This document shows positions 1 to 9,277 of a stretch of DNA of 64,000 bases, in pieces. Source of the stretch: Axinella damicornis. Lineage: Eukaryota > Porifera > Demospongiae > Axinellida > Axinellidae. Location: the NCBI GenBank assembly GCA_963931865.1, contig OZ007513.1, positions 3,636,098 to 3,700,097 on the forward strand. Direction: 5' to 3'. The notes beneath the pieces are model-generated. The model was not told the origin of the DNA, made no database searches, and saw nothing but the letters and a program-made list of their open reading frames with translations. Each line of letters opens with the position of its first letter. Position 1 is the stretch's first letter. A program made the translations under genes and the position numbers.

Positions 1-29
1 TCTACATAACTATAGTACGTGGAATGCAG

Positions 30-817
30 GACATTGGAGGGCGAGCCTGAGCGAAGCACATGCAAGGAGCAGTAGCATTCAAATGACTGTCATCAGAATG
101 TACGTGCACCGTTTCCTCCAAAACTGACAAGGAAGGGGGGGCGGGGGCGGGTTCCAATATGACCATATCAAAGGATAGTAGGCCAGGAAGGGCCCCAATA
201 TGACCATATCAAAGGATAATAGGCCAGGAAGGGGGGGAGCACCCCTCCTACGCCCTTTGGGGGAAACACTGAATGAGCATAGTAGGCCACAGAAACGACT
301 CTAAACATACGCTCGTACACATCACAGCAAAGGTTAGTATTAGCTGAAGCAGTCTATAGCAGGTACTACGTCACTGGTCATGGCGGCAGATTGACCCACA
401 AGCTGTCTCCGTCTTTGTCAGTATCACTACCGAGGAGGAAGTTCATGGTACTCTAGCCAATGAATAGGTAGGTCCACAAGTGGTCTCCGTCTTTGTTGTC
501 GCCATCGTCCGTCAAACAGGTACAACATTTTTAAAAAAGCATTACGCTGGTGACAAATATGAAGTTGTTAGCACGCTGCTTATCCAATTGCAAATGTCTC
601 GGGAAGTGGACTATATACCTTCACCTAGATGCAATAATTGCCTCCATGCAACTGGCTGTCCATTTTACTGTAGCTTCGATCGAGGATTGCATCCACCATC
701 AGCAATTGAGCTTCGGGTTGCTTGCAGGTGGTAGCTAGCTAGCAAATTATAATCTTATAGTGAGCATAGTATGTCAGTACGTGATCAGGGTAGGGATATA
801 TAACAACCTAGTATCAG
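30..817. repeat. Segmental duplication block, non-coding
   Basis: No convincing gene is visible. The stretch matches 46,490-47,700 by eye, including the start near GGACATTGGAG and the phrase around CACTGAATGAGCATAGTAGG, so it is one copy of a duplicated block. Short open frames here have no recognisable domains and are not preserved in the paralogue. Confidence 0.6.
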
Positions 818-1076
818 TAGCCTCATTCCAGGCCCCCGCCTAGCTATATAGCTAGCTTTTTGTCACTTGCAGTATGGAAAAGTGGGGAGGGGAGGGCCTT
901 AGCCTCGTACCCACTCCCACGCCCAGCTTTTCGTCGCTGCTTAGTACCGTACTAAGCAGCGACGAAAAGCTGGGCGTGGGACTGGGAACGAGGCTAGGAG
1001 GGCCTGGTACACTAATTTCCGTGCTTAGCCATACCGCAAGTGATGGAAAGCTGGGAGGGGACTGGGAACGAGGCTA
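818..1076. mobile_element. Older TAGCCTC terminal-inverted-repeat element, hosting a nested element
   Basis: The left end reads TAGCCTCATTCCAGG and the right end CTGGGAACGAGGCTA. Inner arm sequences also pair: AGCTTTTTGTCACTTGCAGT on the left with the complement of the CACTTGCGGTATGG-type segment on the right. A paralogous copy lies at about 47,706-47,846 without the nested 97-bp insertion. Direct target duplications are no longer clear, which fits an older insertion. Confidence 0.6.
900..996. mobile_element. Fold-back element, 97 bp, with perfect 9-bp target duplication
   Basis: The sequence is almost wholly palindromic: two arms of about 45 bp meet near GCTTAGTACCGTACTAAGC. The tips are TAGCCTCGTACCC and CTGGGAACGAGGCTA. 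The 9-mer GGAGGGCCT flanks it on both sides (891-899 and 997-1005). The paralogous site at 47,770-47,778 has a single GGAGGGCCT and no insert, so the empty site is visible in the same window. Confidence 0.85.
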
Positions 1077-1217
1077 CAACATACTGAACACCTCATCAAA
1101 CCAACTGTTGCACTGGTGCATGGGGTACAACACTCTCATCAATTGCAGTTTCATATACAATTCCAAAGCCGGCAGTCAAGTTAATAGCCTGGAGCAGTTT
1201 GTTTCATTTCTCCTCCG

Positions 1218-1262
1218 TTTGGTGGTGGTGGTGGGGGGGGGGGGGGGGGGGGGGGGAGAGGA
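1218..1262. repeat. GGT triplets running into a poly-G tract
   Basis: A GGT microsatellite continues into an interrupted G run. The paralogue at 48,003-48,040 has only GGT repeats, so this tract varies in length between copies. Reading frames across it give artefactual polyglycine. Confidence 0.85.
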
Positions 1263-1311
1263 AGGTTGAACACATTGAAGCAGGTGTGGGCAGCCTGTCA
1301 CGGCTATTCCC

Positions 1312-1609
1312 CAATGTTGTTTTAGTTAACTAAAACTAAAACTATAATGCATTTTAGTATGGCATATTTCACTTTAGTAATTAAAACTAAAACTAAAATG
1401 AGGACTGTCTCAGCCTGTTAATTAAAACTACAACTAAACTAGAATGAAAATCACCCAAAAATAGTGGTTACTAAAACTAAAAGAGCCTTTACTAACCCTT
1501 TTGAGATTTAGTAATTAAAACTAAAACTAAACTAAACAATGCGACTTCTACCTAATTAAAACCAAAAACTAAACTATTTCAGTTTTAGATAACTAAAACA
1601 ACATTGCAG
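1312..1609. mobile_element. MITE-like element rich in ACTAAAA repeats
   Basis: The left end CAATGTTGTTTTAGTTAAC pairs with the right end GTTTTAGATAACTAAAACAA followed by CATTG. The interior is built from ACTAAAA-type motifs. The 7-mer TATTCCC flanks it at 1305-1311 and 1610-1616. The paralogue at about 48,040-48,065 runs straight from the GTGTGGGCAG region into CATTCCCTCC without this insert, supporting insertion after duplication. Superfamily not assigned. Confidence 0.65.
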
Positions 1610-1752
1610 TATTCCCTCCATCCATTCCTTGGATGATCATCTGTAGGGCACAGAAAATACTGTTGTCACACGTCATCAAGCACACCTTGCACATCAATCA
1701 TATTTCTGAGATGCACGTGCATGCGCCAAATAACGAGTGACTATGGACAGAG

Positions 1753-1965
1753 GTGGGGCCCGGGGTGGGGTTGGGAGAGGGACAGAGGGTGGTTGAGGGG
1801 AGGGAAAGAGGGGTGGGTGGTGGGGGGAGGGACAGAGGGGGTGGGGGAGTGACAGAGTGGTGGGGGGTGGAGGGACAGAGGGGGGAGGGACAGAGGGGGT
1901 GGGGGGAGGGACAGAGGGGTGATGGGGGGAGGGACAGAGGGGTGGGAGGTGGGAAGGGGGCAGCT
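1753..1965. repeat. G-rich minisatellite (GGGACAGAGGGGTG-type unit)
   Basis: Irregular tandem copies of GGGAGGGACAGAGGGG with GGTGG linkers. Every unit contains several runs of three or more G, so the plus strand could form G-quadruplexes. Paralogous and longer arrays lie at 48,200-48,610 and 48,880-49,030. Proline-rich and glycine-rich frames here are composition artefacts. Confidence 0.85.
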
Positions 1966-2929
1966 CACATTTTGCACACATACAGGTCCTCTAGGCTTCA
2001 TGTCAAATTATGAGTGCAGTTGTAGGAACTTACCTGCATGCTCTAATACCAGTGACAGGGATCCTGTAGCACCCCGTGTAGAACTGGGGAACACAAGAAC
2101 GAAATGCAATACATGTGACACAGTGCCGGGACAATAATTAGCAATACACTGTTGATCAACCTCCTCAATATGTGGGGCCAGTAGAGTGGAATCTGTCTAT
2201 AGTGGTCACTAATGGGGCAAGTATTGTCTGGCCACCGTAGACAGTGGGCTGCTTTGGGCAGGTCAGTTTGTACAGTGTTAGTGCAACTGGAACTGGCAGT
2301 AGCGACCATGATAGAGAGGTGGTTGGCTGCCTTAAACTATGGACAGGTTCCACTGTATAATTATTGGGGCGAGCCTGAATGAGCCCCACACTAGCGTGAC
2401 TTTATTGCACAGTGCGTGTGTATGTGACGACTATGCTTGGACTGACCACCTACCGGAAATTTTAAATCAACGGATTTCACTTGCACGTGCACAATAATAT
2501 TCAAATTCAACGAACGAACCTTACATACCCAGAGGAAATTGTAGTGAACAGTCTACCTATTCGATGGACGACGGCGGCAACAAAGACGGAGACCACTCGT
2601 TGACCTACCTATTCATTGGCTAGAGCAATAAGCGAACCATGAACATTCTGCTTCCTTGGTGGCGACAACAAAAATGGAGACAGCTCGTGGACCTTGCAGC
2701 CGTGGTCGGTGACGTACCTGCTAGACTGCTTCAGCCAAGCTAACCTGACTCACAGTTGCTGTGATGTGCACGAGTATGTGTTTAATTTATGTCGCCCACT
2801 GTGCTCATTGCCCGGTCACATTCTGATGACAGTCATGTGAATGCAACTGCTCCATGCATGTCCTGCACGTGAAAGCACTTTGCTCAGACTCACCCTCCAA
2901 TGTCCTGCATTCCACTAGTAGTCTTGTTA
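1966..2929. repeat. Duplicated block, no gene seen
   Basis: Matches about 49,020-50,085 closely by eye, including the TCATGTCAAATTATGAGT start and the GGGGCGAGCCTGA motif at 2366. No frame shows domain features. It may hold an old unrecognised repeat. Confidence 0.55.
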
Positions 2930-2933
2930 CTAA

Positions 2934-3031
2934 GCCTTCTCACCCAGCGTTTGTCGCTTGCAGTACCTGCATTAGTACTGCAAGCGACAAACGCTGGGAT
3001 GAGAAGGCCTGGGAACGAGGCTAGGGTAAGT
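2934..3031. mobile_element. Fold-back element, left tip deleted
   Basis: The palindromic arms CCCAGCGTTTGTCGCTTGCA and TGCAAGCGACAAACGCTGGG meet around a short loop. The right side keeps the full tip CCTGGGAACGAGGCTA. The left side reads TAAGCCTTCTC, as if about 16 bases of the tip were removed. The paralogue at about 50,083-50,161 shares the same defect, so the deletion predates the block duplication. Confidence 0.65.
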
Positions 3032-3213
3032 ATTATGCACAGAGAGTAGTGCTTGATTCTGGACGCCTCACCTCTTTGCGTCTGTCGGCAGATTGTGGAA
3101 GACTTTCCAGAAATGTCTGATGGTCGGGTGGGCTGGAGAGTAGCCACTTCTGTATTGCATGTGCTGTGGGTGTAGGCGAGGGAAACGTCACATGACTAAC
3201 ATATGACTAACAT

Positions 3214-3627
3214 TAACCTCGTTCCCAGGCCGTGTAGGAGAAACAGCTTGGCAACTTACGCAAGTTCAAACTGTTACTTCCGCTGCCAGAGAGTGGGCAG
3301 AACCAATCAGATTTCGGAACGCTGTAACATGACAACAGTAAACCGAATTGCGTCCTGCGTCCAAACGTCGCAGTCACGCCCATTCATCACAATAGTTGAT
3401 CGCTCGATCAAGCTAGCGTGTGTGCTCTGCACGATGACTTTCGTTCGTTCGTCTTCTGCTTTCTTCTGTTGCAGGACCGTTCTCAGCTTGTGGAAATATC
3501 AGAAGTATAACGTGGACTTCACTGCTTGAATGCGGTATGCAATTGCCATGACGTTACATATGCATACATGTTTGAACTTGCGGAAGTTGCCAGGCCGTTT
3601 CTCCTACACGGCCTGGGAACGAGGCTA
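3214..3627. mobile_element. TAGCCTCG-family element, 414 bp, with long TIRs
   Basis: The left end has CCTCGTTCCCAGGCCGTGTA and the right end the complementary CGTTTCTCCTACACGGCC followed by CTGGGAACGAGGCTA; arms are about 50 bp or more. The left 9-mer GACTAACAT precedes it. The expected right 9-mer is lost here but is kept at the related copies ending at 23,715 and 39,887. Related copies: 50,353-50,765, about 23,366-23,715 and about 39,539-39,887, the last two lacking the left end. No coding capacity recognised. Confidence 0.75.
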
Positions 3628-4339
3628 GACAATAAGTCACATGACTACAATCTGATTGTACAATTGTAGGGTGGGCCGGAGAGTATAGGCATTACCACAC
3701 TATATTGCTGTTGGAACATGTAGGTGTCACATGACTAGTACAATAAGTCACATGACCACAAACTAGCTAGTCCTCTAGTAATCCTCTAGCAATCTATAGT
3801 AATAATTACCAGTGAGTGATCACCAGTAAGCAGTGAGGCAGGTGTCCAAGAGTTTCCATGGCAAAATAAGGCTGTAGCATTGAACAGTGAAAATGACCAA
3901 TCACATGCCCACCTGTTCCATCTCATTCCAGTCGATCACCTGACTGCCCATGACCAACACCATCAGCTCCTTTGGGTGGAACAATTCCTGGTGGGATGAA
4001 GGGGACCTCCATCGTTAGAATTGAAACCGTACACTGTCAAACTGGTTTTGATTGCATAGAAAATATATTGTTTCCAGATTTTGAAGGTGAATTATGTACG
4101 AATAATTGCAAGTGCACAACTAAAGCCTTGCGCTTGGCCTCAGTGTGGAAACAAACTTGCAATCGTTAAACACTCCCAATCACTACCAGTCCTGAAGAAT
4201 AATAATGACTATAGGGCTACGAACTTCCAAGTGAACTGTCTCCTCCCTCCCTCTCCTTTCCTCCCTCCCTCCCTCCCTCCTCAATGCCTGCCTTCTCCCT
4301 CCCTCCCTCTCAAACTACACTGCAACTGTCAACTACCCT
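3628..4339. repeat. Duplicated non-coding block with CCTCCCT tract
   Basis: Contains CTCTAGTAATC repeats, a segment repeated at 24,000-24,230, 40,190-40,440 and 52,400-52,620, and a pyrimidine tract at 4,240-4,310. No supported gene. Confidence 0.55.
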
Positions 4340-4800
4340 GACTCAGCAGTAGCTGGGTGGAGGACAACCAGACTAAGTTGCATTTTCCATGCACATTCCA
4401 AAAGCAGTAGATACAACTGTACCAACATTGCACACAAGTGATATTATATAATCTTCCCGATGTATCTGCCTATCAATGTACATGCTTCTGACTATCACAC
4501 TGTGCACAAGCAAACAATCAGTGAGAATTGTCAAGTTCCAACAATTTTATTTTTGGGGGGTGGAATTATTCATCATGTAATGTCAGCACAGTAACTCAAA
4601 CTGTATCCTCAGTGACAACAACAAGAACCAACTCTAGTGAAAGTATATAGGACATGAGACAACAGGGCCGCATGGGCACACAACATACAAAGGGGCTGCC
4701 CGGCACCCATAAGAGTGTACACAATAACAAGAAAAGGGCAATGGTTATGCAATACAATGTAATTACTAGGGTGACATAGACGTCATTTGGGCGAGCATAG
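4340..4800. repeat. Duplicated segment, empty counterpart of 19,740-22,280
   Basis: The sequence CTCAGCAGTAGCTGGGTGG onward matches 19,742 onward. The second copy is interrupted by a MITE (19,816-20,160) and a LINE (about 20,288-22,030); this copy lacks both, so it shows the uninterrupted arrangement. Confidence 0.7.
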
Positions 4801-4913
4801 CGAGTGTGGGTGTCAATGACGTGTATAATTCGAAACGAGGTTTTGGCAAGTCATGTGGGTACATGAAAGTGATTGAATAAGTGATTTCAGCTGTTTCCTG
4901 ACTTTGTGCTATC

Positions 4914-5325
4914 TCATTGTCTTTGCTGAGCCAGCCTAGCCTCCCTCTGTTCAGCCGTTTCTTGACTGCGTGCTTGCTCCCTTCTCGCTCTATCTTGTTG
5001 TCTTCGTTGAGCCAGCCTTGCCTCCCTGTAACTTGCAGTGAAAGTTGAGCATCCTGGTATGTACAGAGGCTTGATCAAACAAGGGAACATCACTGAGAAT
5101 TGATCTGTTGGCATCCACTTGTGCATGTCTAGACTCTTGTCACTAATGTGCCCTAGAAGCTCTAGTGTGTTCTCTCTGACTCGCCAGCCTAGCCTCCCTC
5201 TGTTCAGCTGTTTCTTGACTGCGTGCTTGCTCCCTTCTGGCTCTATCTCGTTGTCTTCATTGAGCCAGCCTTGCCTCCCTGTCTTGTACTGTTTCTCTGG
5301 TTGTAGCTTGAACCTCTGAGTCGTT
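4914..5325 (-). pseudogene. Two tandem fragments of a basic EQREARLA-repeat protein
   Basis: On the minus strand both halves encode the same highly charged stretch, with REARLAQRRQ, ARREQARSQ and ETAEQREARLA motifs, once at about 4,914-5,030 and again at about 5,160-5,320. The second copy has an in-frame stop after REARLAQ. Such repeats are often seen in N-terminal parts of Helitron or PIF1-helicase-type and other mobile-element proteins; that link is family knowledge, not proved here. No helicase or Rep domain is nearby. The direct duplication of about 105 bp suggests a local tandem copying event. Confidence 0.45.
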
Positions 5326-5978
5326 TGTTCTATCCATTCTTATTCAGCTTTGAAGAAACGCTCAATGTCTCATGTTCGACCCCACCCATCCCGTAAATGC
5401 CCATGGCACCGACGACATAACACTTCTCCTGTGTGCATTGCTCACTACTGGGGGCTCGCTACGCTCGCCCAAATATTCAGTTATGCTCACTCCATTACAA
5501 TCACTATTTCCAATCTGTCTTTGGGGACCCCCCCCCCCCCCAGAAAAGCAATTATTTGCACCGCCAACAATTAACCCCGACAGAACCAGCCAGTCATAAT
5601 GGGCAGTGATATTGACAAGCGGCAGACAAGGCCAGCGAACCTTGCCAGTAGAAACTGGCAGTGAGAGCCAGCCCAGCCAAGCAGCAGGCAATGGCAGTGG
5701 ACCCTGCCAGTAGCAACCAGAAGCGAGAGCTAGGGTCTCCGGGCAAGCGGTCAGGGCCGCTTGGCTGGGATCAAGGTAAATTGGGGAAAGGAACTGTGTA
5801 CCCTGCATTTCCCAAGGTTGCATATCAGCATGGAGGGACCCAGACGGAGGCACTACCTAGAGGCAGAGCATTGGGTCCTCCATGCCGTGCATGGTGAGGA
5901 CTGGACCCTCGCCTTGCCCTCCAAAAATATATGAAATGATACACATTGTGGCTCTGTCAGCTATTGTTAAGTAATCAA
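5326..5978. other. No gene recognised
   Basis: Holds a short poly-C run near 5,529 and a GGCTCGCTACGCTCGCCC variant of the recurrent GGGCGAGC motif near 5,453. The longest minus-strand frame (163 codons) crosses the poly-C run and shows no domain, so it is not called. Confidence 0.4.
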
Positions 5979-5987
5979 GGTACGGGG

Positions 5988-6087
5988 TAGTCTCGGCCCC
6001 AGACCCAAACCGACCACAGCGCGGATCGCTTCCAGTATACTGGAAGCGATCCGCGCTGGGGTTGGTTTGGGTCTGGGGCCGAGACTA
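5988..6087. mobile_element. Fold-back element, 100 bp, TAGTCTCG tips, 9-bp TSD
   Basis: A near-perfect palindrome from TAGTCTCGGCCCCAGACCC to GGGTCTGGGGCCGAGACTA, centred on CCAGTATACTGG. The 9-mer GGTACGGGG flanks both sides (5,979-5,987 and 6,088-6,096). No coding capacity. The stem sequence is unrelated to the 900-996 element although the tips are similar. Confidence 0.85.
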
Positions 6088-6120
6088 GGTACGGGGTTAA
6101 TTAACGTAATACATACTTAG

Positions 6121-6697
6121 GGTTAGATCAAGAGCGCATAAGTAGATCGCGCGGAGTAAGAGCGTAAAATACATGAGTTGTACTAAAAATAGCTGTAGCG
6201 CGTCTAAACACTGTTGTAGTGATTCTTTCTGCCACGTGATAATTGACTGGAGCGGCGACACCCGGTCATTATTCTGTGTTGTTGTGCACAGCTGTGTAGT
6301 TCTGAGCCAAGTGACGGCAGGAAGCGACAGCGACCAGAGAACGCTCTATGGCTGTGCTGAAGGCTAACCTAGTTAGCCTCATACCCAGGCGGTACGAGGC
6401 TATAACCTAGTCTACTGGAAGAGTCACAACAACGGTTATTGTGTGGATGTGCTAACCTGAGGCTGGCGTTGACATCAGCAACGATCGCCACGGTGGGTTA
6501 TAGGTTCAAATAAGCTCAGCTGGAGCTCAATTGCTAGCCACTTAGATCTTCGCACTTCGCTAACGCGTTCACAATTATGGCCGTACGGCTTCTGGTGCAA
6601 CCGGATGTTCTATTTTTAGTACAACTCAGGTATTCCGCCTATTGAAGTTACACGCTCTTACTCAACCTACTTATGCGCTCTTGGTTAGATTCACGGG
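6121..6697. mobile_element. TIR element of about 575 bp (AGAGCGCATAAGTAG ends)
   Basis: The left arm contains AGAGCGCATAAGTAG, AGTAAGAGCGT and GAGTTGTACTAAAAATAG in order; the right arm has their complements in reverse order, ending CTACTTATGCGCTCTTGG. The interior has a 64-codon frame without domains and hosts a nested 29-bp element. A piece near 6,549 resembles 18,893-18,945. Superfamily unknown. Confidence 0.65.
6374..6402. mobile_element. 29-bp minimal TAGCCTC element with 9-bp TSD
   Basis: The tips TAGCCTCATACCCAGG and GGTACGAGGCTA lie almost back to back, leaving essentially no interior. The 9-mer TAACCTAGT flanks both sides exactly (6,365-6,373 and 6,403-6,411). Either an extreme internal-deletion product or a footprint-like insertion of the tips alone. 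Confidence 0.75.
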
Positions 6698-6931
6698 CTA
6701 GACGTATGGAAAGTAACATTTGGTGACCATTGCCAACATTCTGTGTCATAACGGATTTTTGGATAAAGACACATGACAGTAACATAGAGACTTGCCACTA
6801 CCTGCAATATTGGGGGATTCACATTCAGCACAGAGAAACAGAGTACATGTACGTGAGCCCCACTCACGAATCATGCACTTCAGTTCGCTTTGCCTGACAA
6901 ACCAGTACTGTTTTGTACCACTAAACTTGGG

Positions 6932-6978
<47 letters not shown>

Positions 6979-7445
6979 TTCGCCCCCCCTTGAATCTTTA
7001 CTGCCCCCCCTTGAATGATACCCAAGAAGTACTATGTATGCAAAGCTATTCATGCCTCCCCCCCCCTCGAACGATTTTCGAAAAGAAACACTGCGGTGAC
7101 TGAAGCACTGTGCATAAATTTGCCTCAAGATGTTCATGTTCGTCAGAAGTTTCTACCCTGTCTAAGAGGGAGCGAACTGACATGTGCTGCCTTCTGGTAG
7201 ATTTTCCTTGTAGAAATCGCATGACCACTAACTCCTGCTTCAGACACAACTCAGCGTATCCTTTATAGTTTTATAAGTTGCAACATGTAAATCTAGGTCA
7301 CGTGACTAATAAAGCAGCTGCTAGAATCTGATTGGTTCTGCCAACATTCCTGCAGACAGCACAGAATGTTGGCAAGTCTAAGATGTAGTCTTCTGTACAT
7401 CTGACCCGCAAGACTACGTTAGGGTGAGGTTAGTACATGTAACTC
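6698..7445. other. No gene recognised; long poly-G run
   Basis: A G homopolymer tract of about 45 bases spans about 6,931-6,976, followed by CCCCCC runs at about 6,984 and 7,004. Such tracts are error-prone in assembly. Frames across them give polyglycine or polyproline and are rejected. Confidence 0.5.
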
Positions 7446-7565
7446 AGTATTAGTCTCGCGGGCCAGCCTCTCGCCACACCCACTACGGGGAGGGGAGAGG
7501 CTGGCCCGTGAGACTAATGCTGAGTTACATGTACTAAGTGAGAGTCTGGCCCGTGAGACTAACGA
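7446..7565. mobile_element. TAGTCTCG fold-back element in a larger palindrome
   Basis: The left side TAGTCTCGCGGGCCAGCC pairs with the right side GGCTGGCCCGTGAGACTA. Pairing continues outward through GTACATGTAACTCAG and CTGAGTTACATGTAC, so the inverted repeat extends beyond the element tips. A further one-sided end (GTCTGGCCCGTGAGACTA) follows at about 7,545. A related tip with the same CTCAGCATTAG flank is at about 11,325. Confidence 0.6.
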
Positions 7566-7570
7566 TACCC

Positions 7571-8007
7571 TTCAGTACTGTATTGATTATCGGTCAGATT
7601 CTAATCGCGATATATTGATATATATTGGTTATGAGAGCCAGTGGTTGTGTGCGACATAGCGCGGCTTCCAATGTCACCTGCTTACATGTACTACTTGACG
7701 ACTCACTCCGTGATTTCCTGCTGGCCTTCAAATAGTCCAGGCAAAAGTAACAAACGACGTCCTTCAATTTTTGGTTATCGCTCCCGAGCAGTCGCCAGGA
7801 AACAAAAGTAGCTAGCGCCACACCCGACTTTTCGCTCCGCATTTAGCCATCGCTTTCACCACAGATCGATGAGCTACATTGTAGCTACAATAACTTCAAA
7901 CTATACAGTATAGTAACCAGCAAAAACTAGCTGCAACACGCAAAGTAGCTGAAACACGCAAACTAATTTTTACCACGAGGTTCAGCACGTGCCTTCACGT
8001 ACAGTCT
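7571..8007. other. No gene recognised
   Basis: Contains AT-rich TATCG-type motifs near 7,600 that recur near 11,225-11,305. The 82-codon minus-strand frame has no domain signature. Confidence 0.4.
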
Positions 8008-8009
8008 TC

Positions 8010-8412
8010 TTTTTTTTTTCTTTTTTTTTTAACTGGATAAAGACTTTATGCAATAGCAAGGGACACACATTTAGCTACAATAGCTATTACTGGTGCATCC
8101 AAAACATTTACACAAACATAAATCTCCTTAAGCGGTACTTAAAACAGTAAAATGATGAAGAAGAGGTAATATCATAAGGTACGTACGTACGTAGGCCATT
8201 CCATAGATAACAAGTGTTGGGAACGAAGGAATACAATAAAGAATTTGTATATGCAAATGGTTGATACAATAGATTACCAGACACTGAGCGGGTTGACATA
8301 GGATGAGCCTGACCGGAGGTTAATTAAGTTCTCAGGGAAACAGAAGATGTTGTTGGTGATCTTGTACATAGTGCAGAGCTTGAGAAACACTCGATTCTTC
8401 TTCTTCTTCTTT
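8010..8412 (-). mobile_element. 3' end of a 5'-truncated non-LTR retrotransposon
   Basis: The minus-strand translation contains LCTMYKITNNIFCFPEN and QPFAYTNSLLYSFVPNTC, matching the C-terminus of the reverse transcriptase element at 20,395-22,027 (LCTMYKVVHELVYFPYD, QPFAHTNAFFHSFVPKTC). The T-rich run at about 8,009-8,031 on the plus strand is the poly-A tail. A short AAG repeat at about 8,398-8,412 marks the junction with the neighbouring LINE. Only the last roughly 100 codons remain. Confidence 0.7.
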
Positions 8413-8575
8413 GTAACCTCCTTAGTAGGAGAGTATCCCGAATTGGGCTATTGATGTTGCGAGTGCAGTAGGAGTTCGTTCCTGCAGTTCCGTAGTTGGG
8501 CAATAAAGTCAATGATGAAAATTTGGGTGGCCTTGCCATTCAACGCCCGTCATGACGTCAATGAAACCGTCTGGA

Positions 8576-9133
8576 TCATGTCAACGGTACGGAGGGGTCC
8601 GGAATATGAGGCGCTATATCGTCGGGGCAGCCAGACAGAAGTTCTGAGCGTCGGAGAGCGAGGGAGGGGCACCGTAAGATGAAATGGGCGGGGTCTTCGG
8701 GCTCTGAGTGGCAAAGCTTGCAGGAGGGATTGCCGGGTGATGAGGAGGTCCGTCTAGTCTTGAACCTCGAGGCGTCCAGCTCCAATCCGTCACACCCCAC
8801 CAGCATCCTGATTCTAAAATTGCACTTACTGGTGGCCTTGCGGTCATTAATGGTTTTCGACCAGTGCTTGGCTGGCTTGCCATAAGTATGGCTACAGCTA
8901 CCGGTGAGGTAGTCGTCACAGTGGTCAGTAAGGGAGATGTAATGCTCAATGTTAAGGAGACGCTTTATAGAGTTCTTCCACATGTCCTTTGGCCTAGGGT
9001 TGTCAAGGAGCTCGGCTAGGGATGGGAGGTGGAGGTCATCCAGGAGGTGGTTCCATGTGGGGATAACACCTGAGGTGGGGGAGGTTGCTAAGCGGGCTGC
9101 CAGTAGCTGCCTGGGTAGGTCATCGGGGGACAT
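8576..9133 (-). pseudogene. C-terminal region of the LINE polyprotein
   Basis: The frame of 185 codons follows the reverse transcriptase and contains CKLCHSEPEDPAHFILRCPS, a C-x2-C-x9-H-x4-C zinc-binding pattern common in C-termini of non-LTR retrotransposons. After its stop, another frame continues as DPDGFIDVMTGVEW and FIAQLRNCRNELLLHSQ, suggesting the natural protein ran on to about 8,460 and that the copy has frameshifts. It sits about 145 bases downstream of the RT frame, not in one open frame with it. Confidence 0.65.
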
Positions 9134-9277
9134 AGATGCAATGGAGTTAATAAAGGTGAGCTGATGCTGGGAGATGAAAGAGGAGATGTCTCGGGAACCG
9201 AGGAGGCTAGTGAGGGCCTTATTTAGGCAGGAGACCTTGGATTGTCCTGAGGATTTTCCTGTGGATGCGCTCCAGCA

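Noticed and set aside
1312..1609. ACTAAAA-rich stretch as telomeric repeat
   Set aside because: Motif is irregular, lies between inverted ends, and is missing from the paralogue; better explained as a MITE.
1694..2013. Proline- or glycine-rich ORFs over the G-rich minisatellite
   Set aside because: Low-complexity readings present in several frames at once; composition artefact.
5362..5853. 163-codon minus-strand ORF
   Set aside because: Crosses a poly-C run, no domain, no conserved paralogue.
6746..7137. ORFs containing polyproline or polyglycine around 6,930-6,976
   Set aside because: They depend on a G homopolymer of uncertain length and show no other coding signal.
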